NCBI RefSeq assembly: GCF_900187405.1
Contig: NZ_LT896716.1
Coordinates: 2,976,753 to 3,040,752, forward strand
Length of the DNA stretch: 64,000 nt
From: Geobacter sp. DSM 9736
GTDB lineage: Bacteria > Desulfobacterota > Desulfuromonadia > Geobacterales > Geobacteraceae
Reading direction: 5' to 3'
The notes below the pieces were generated by a model. The model saw only the letters and a list, made by a program, of their open reading frames with translations. It had not been told where the DNA came from and ran no database searches. This document shows, piece by piece, positions 62,838-64,000 of the stretch. A program made the translations under genes and the position numbers. Position 1 is the first letter of the stretch. Every line of letters begins with the position of its first letter.

Positions 62838-64000
62838 ATGAACGTGCTTATCCTTAATTGCTGGACCTCTTCCATTGCGTTCCACCTCCTCGATGGAAAG
62901 AAAAAAATCCGACTCGCAGACGGCACAGTCGAGCGGGTGACACTTGACGGAGGTTCCATCTCTCTGCGTCGCCCGGGGAGGGAAGTGCATGAAAGGAAGC
63001 TGGAATGCCCGACCCACGCCTCCGCGGTCGAAGCGGTCCTTGCTCTCCTTGCCGATCCGGACGCCAAACTACTGCAGAATCCACACGAAATCAGCGTCGT
63101 TGCCCACCGGGTGGTCCACGGTGGGGAAAAATTTCACTTCGGCTGCGTAATAGATCAGGAGGTCCTGGGCTCGCTGCGGAAGCTGCGGGCGCTGGCTCCC
63201 CTTCACGCCCCCTCCAACATCGCGGGGATAGAGGCCGCGATGAAACTGCTGCCGGGGGTTCCTCATCTGGCATTATTCGATACTGCTTTTCACCATACGA
63301 TGCCTCCCGAGGCATACCTCTACCCGCTTCCTTATGACTGGTACGAACAAAGGGGCATACGCCGGTACGGCTTCCACGGGCATGCTCACCAGCATGCCAC
63401 TATGCGGGCTGCTTCCATTCTCGGAAAGCCGCTGGACTACTGCAACCTCATAACCATTGCCATAGGCCGTGGAATTTCCGTCTGCGCCGTCAGGAATGGA
63501 AGGTCCATCGACACCAGCATGGGGCTCACTCCCCTCGAAGGTGTGGTGATGGATACCCGCTGCGGTGACCTCGACCCCGGGCTCACGACATTCATGATGG
63601 ATCGCCTGAACTTGTCGCCTCCCGAGATCCACCGTGTTCTCAACGAGAAAAGCGGCCTCTATGGAATAGCCGGGAGTGGCAGCAGGATCGAGCTGATTGA
63701 GAGGGCCGGGCAGGGTGAGTACCGTGCGCAGTTGGCACTCGATATCCAGTGTTATCGCTTGAAGAAACAGATCGGCGCCTATATCGCGGCAATCGGCAAA
63801 ACCGATGCGGTTGTATTTACCGCCGAAGAGGAGCTGACCGACTGGCGGCTGCGTGAGCAGGTCCTGAACGGGCTTGAGCTGATGGGCATAATAATCGACT
63901 CTGAAAAAGCTCGCCTTGCGCTTCCGCGAAAGGAGGAGGTGATTTCCGCCTCCGGGTCGCCTGTTACAGTGATCAACGTTCCGACACACCTGGAGACGGT
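62838..64000 (+). CDS. Divergent acetate kinase homologue with degraded nucleotide site (partial, runs off the window)
   Basis: The open frame runs from ATG 62838 to the window end (387 codons, no stop). It aligns along its length with acetate kinase, without gaps up to residue 247: Asn7, Arg91 (AHRVVHGG), Asp148 (LFDTAFHH), His180 (YGFHGHAH) and Arg241 (DTRCGDLDP) sit at their canonical numbers. The nucleotide side is altered: HLGNG becomes AIGRG (208 Ala, 211 Arg), the SxDxRD loop reads GSRIEL, the GIGEN phosphate loop reads EEELTD, and PTNEE becomes PTHLE. It probably binds acetate or acetyl phosphate but may not phosphorylate. The ribosome site is weak, and a stop at 62799 excludes earlier starts. 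It may be the last gene of the CODH operon. Confidence 0.85.
   Translation, partial: MNVLILNCWTSSIAFHLLDGKKKIRLADGTVERVTLDGGSISLRRPGREVHERKLECPTHASAVEAVLALLADPDAKLLQNPHEISVVAHRVVHGGEKFHFGCVIDQEVLGSLRKLRALAPLHAPSNIAGIEAAMKLLPGVPHLALFDTAFHHTMPPEAYLYPLPYDWYEQRGIRRYGFHGHAHQHATMRAASILGKPLDYCNLITIAIGRGISVCAVRNGRSIDTSMGLTPLEGVVMDTRCGDLDPGLTTFMMDRLNLSPPEIHRVLNEKSGLYGIAGSGSRIELIERAGQGEYRAQLALDIQCYRLKKQIGAYIAAIGKTDAVVFTAEEELTDWRLREQVLNGLELMGIIIDSEKARLALPRKEEVISASGSPVTVINVPTHLET

Overview
The window looks like chromosomal DNA from an anaerobic, cytochrome-rich deltaproteobacterium, most likely Geobacteraceae. The basis is a secreted protein with about 23 haem sites, a CcsA-type cytochrome c assembly gene inside a haem-biosynthesis operon, GC-rich coding DNA, a nickel CO dehydrogenase cluster and a propionyl-CoA/methylmalonyl-CoA pathway. 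This assignment is inference from gene content; no database search was possible.

Layout. 0.1-6.9 kb, minus strand: multihaem cytochrome, MscS-type channel, ssb, and a REC-GAF-PAS-PAS-GGDEF-EAL protein. 7.0-14.5 kb, plus strand: acyltransferase, two small membrane proteins, RNase J, FtsK, then a short accessory scar (a DUF4258 gene with a small partner and a decayed DUF1016 gene), an ACT-domain protein and peptide deformylase. 14.5-25.4 kb, mixed strands: hemY-marR behind a MarR-type operator, a CbpA-like J-protein, mfd with two parvulin-type foldases, an archaeal-type AdoMet synthetase, and trxA with a TlpA/ResA-like gene. 25.5-32.0 kb: a six-gene tetrapyrrole operon (siroheme dehydrogenase, ccsA, hemA, hemC, cobA-hemD, hemB) behind a perfect 10-bp dyad overlapping its -10 box.

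32.1-39.6 kb: an MBL-fold hydrolase, a K+-independent H+-pyrophosphatase (minus), then a LarA-like racemase with GlcD- and GlcF-like subunits, which together suggest 2-hydroxyacid (lactate-type) oxidation. 39.8-47.9 kb: an XRE-cupin regulator, an acyl-CoA carboxylase pair with an unusually long biotin subunit, a zinc-ribbon protein, methylmalonyl-CoA mutase catalytic subunit and epimerase, i.e. propionyl-CoA to succinyl-CoA. 48.0-51.7 kb: a non-coding leader ending in a terminator, a porin-like barrel and two exported proteins. 51.8-54.8 kb: hisZ-purA, tRNA-Lys and tRNA-Glu. 54.8-57.2 kb: a PASTA-like dihaem protein and a lipid A phosphoethanolamine transferase.

57.2-64 kb is the most interesting block: a PAS-LytTR regulator (the architecture of RcoM CO sensors), cooS, cooC, a CooF-like ferredoxin and a Cys42-type FAD/NAD(P)H oxidoreductase. 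It ends with an acetate kinase homologue, cut by the window edge, that keeps the acetate-side catalytic residues but has lost the nucleotide-binding motifs. Together these suggest CO sensing, CO oxidation and electron transfer to NAD(P)+, plus an acyl-phosphate-binding protein that may not be a kinase.
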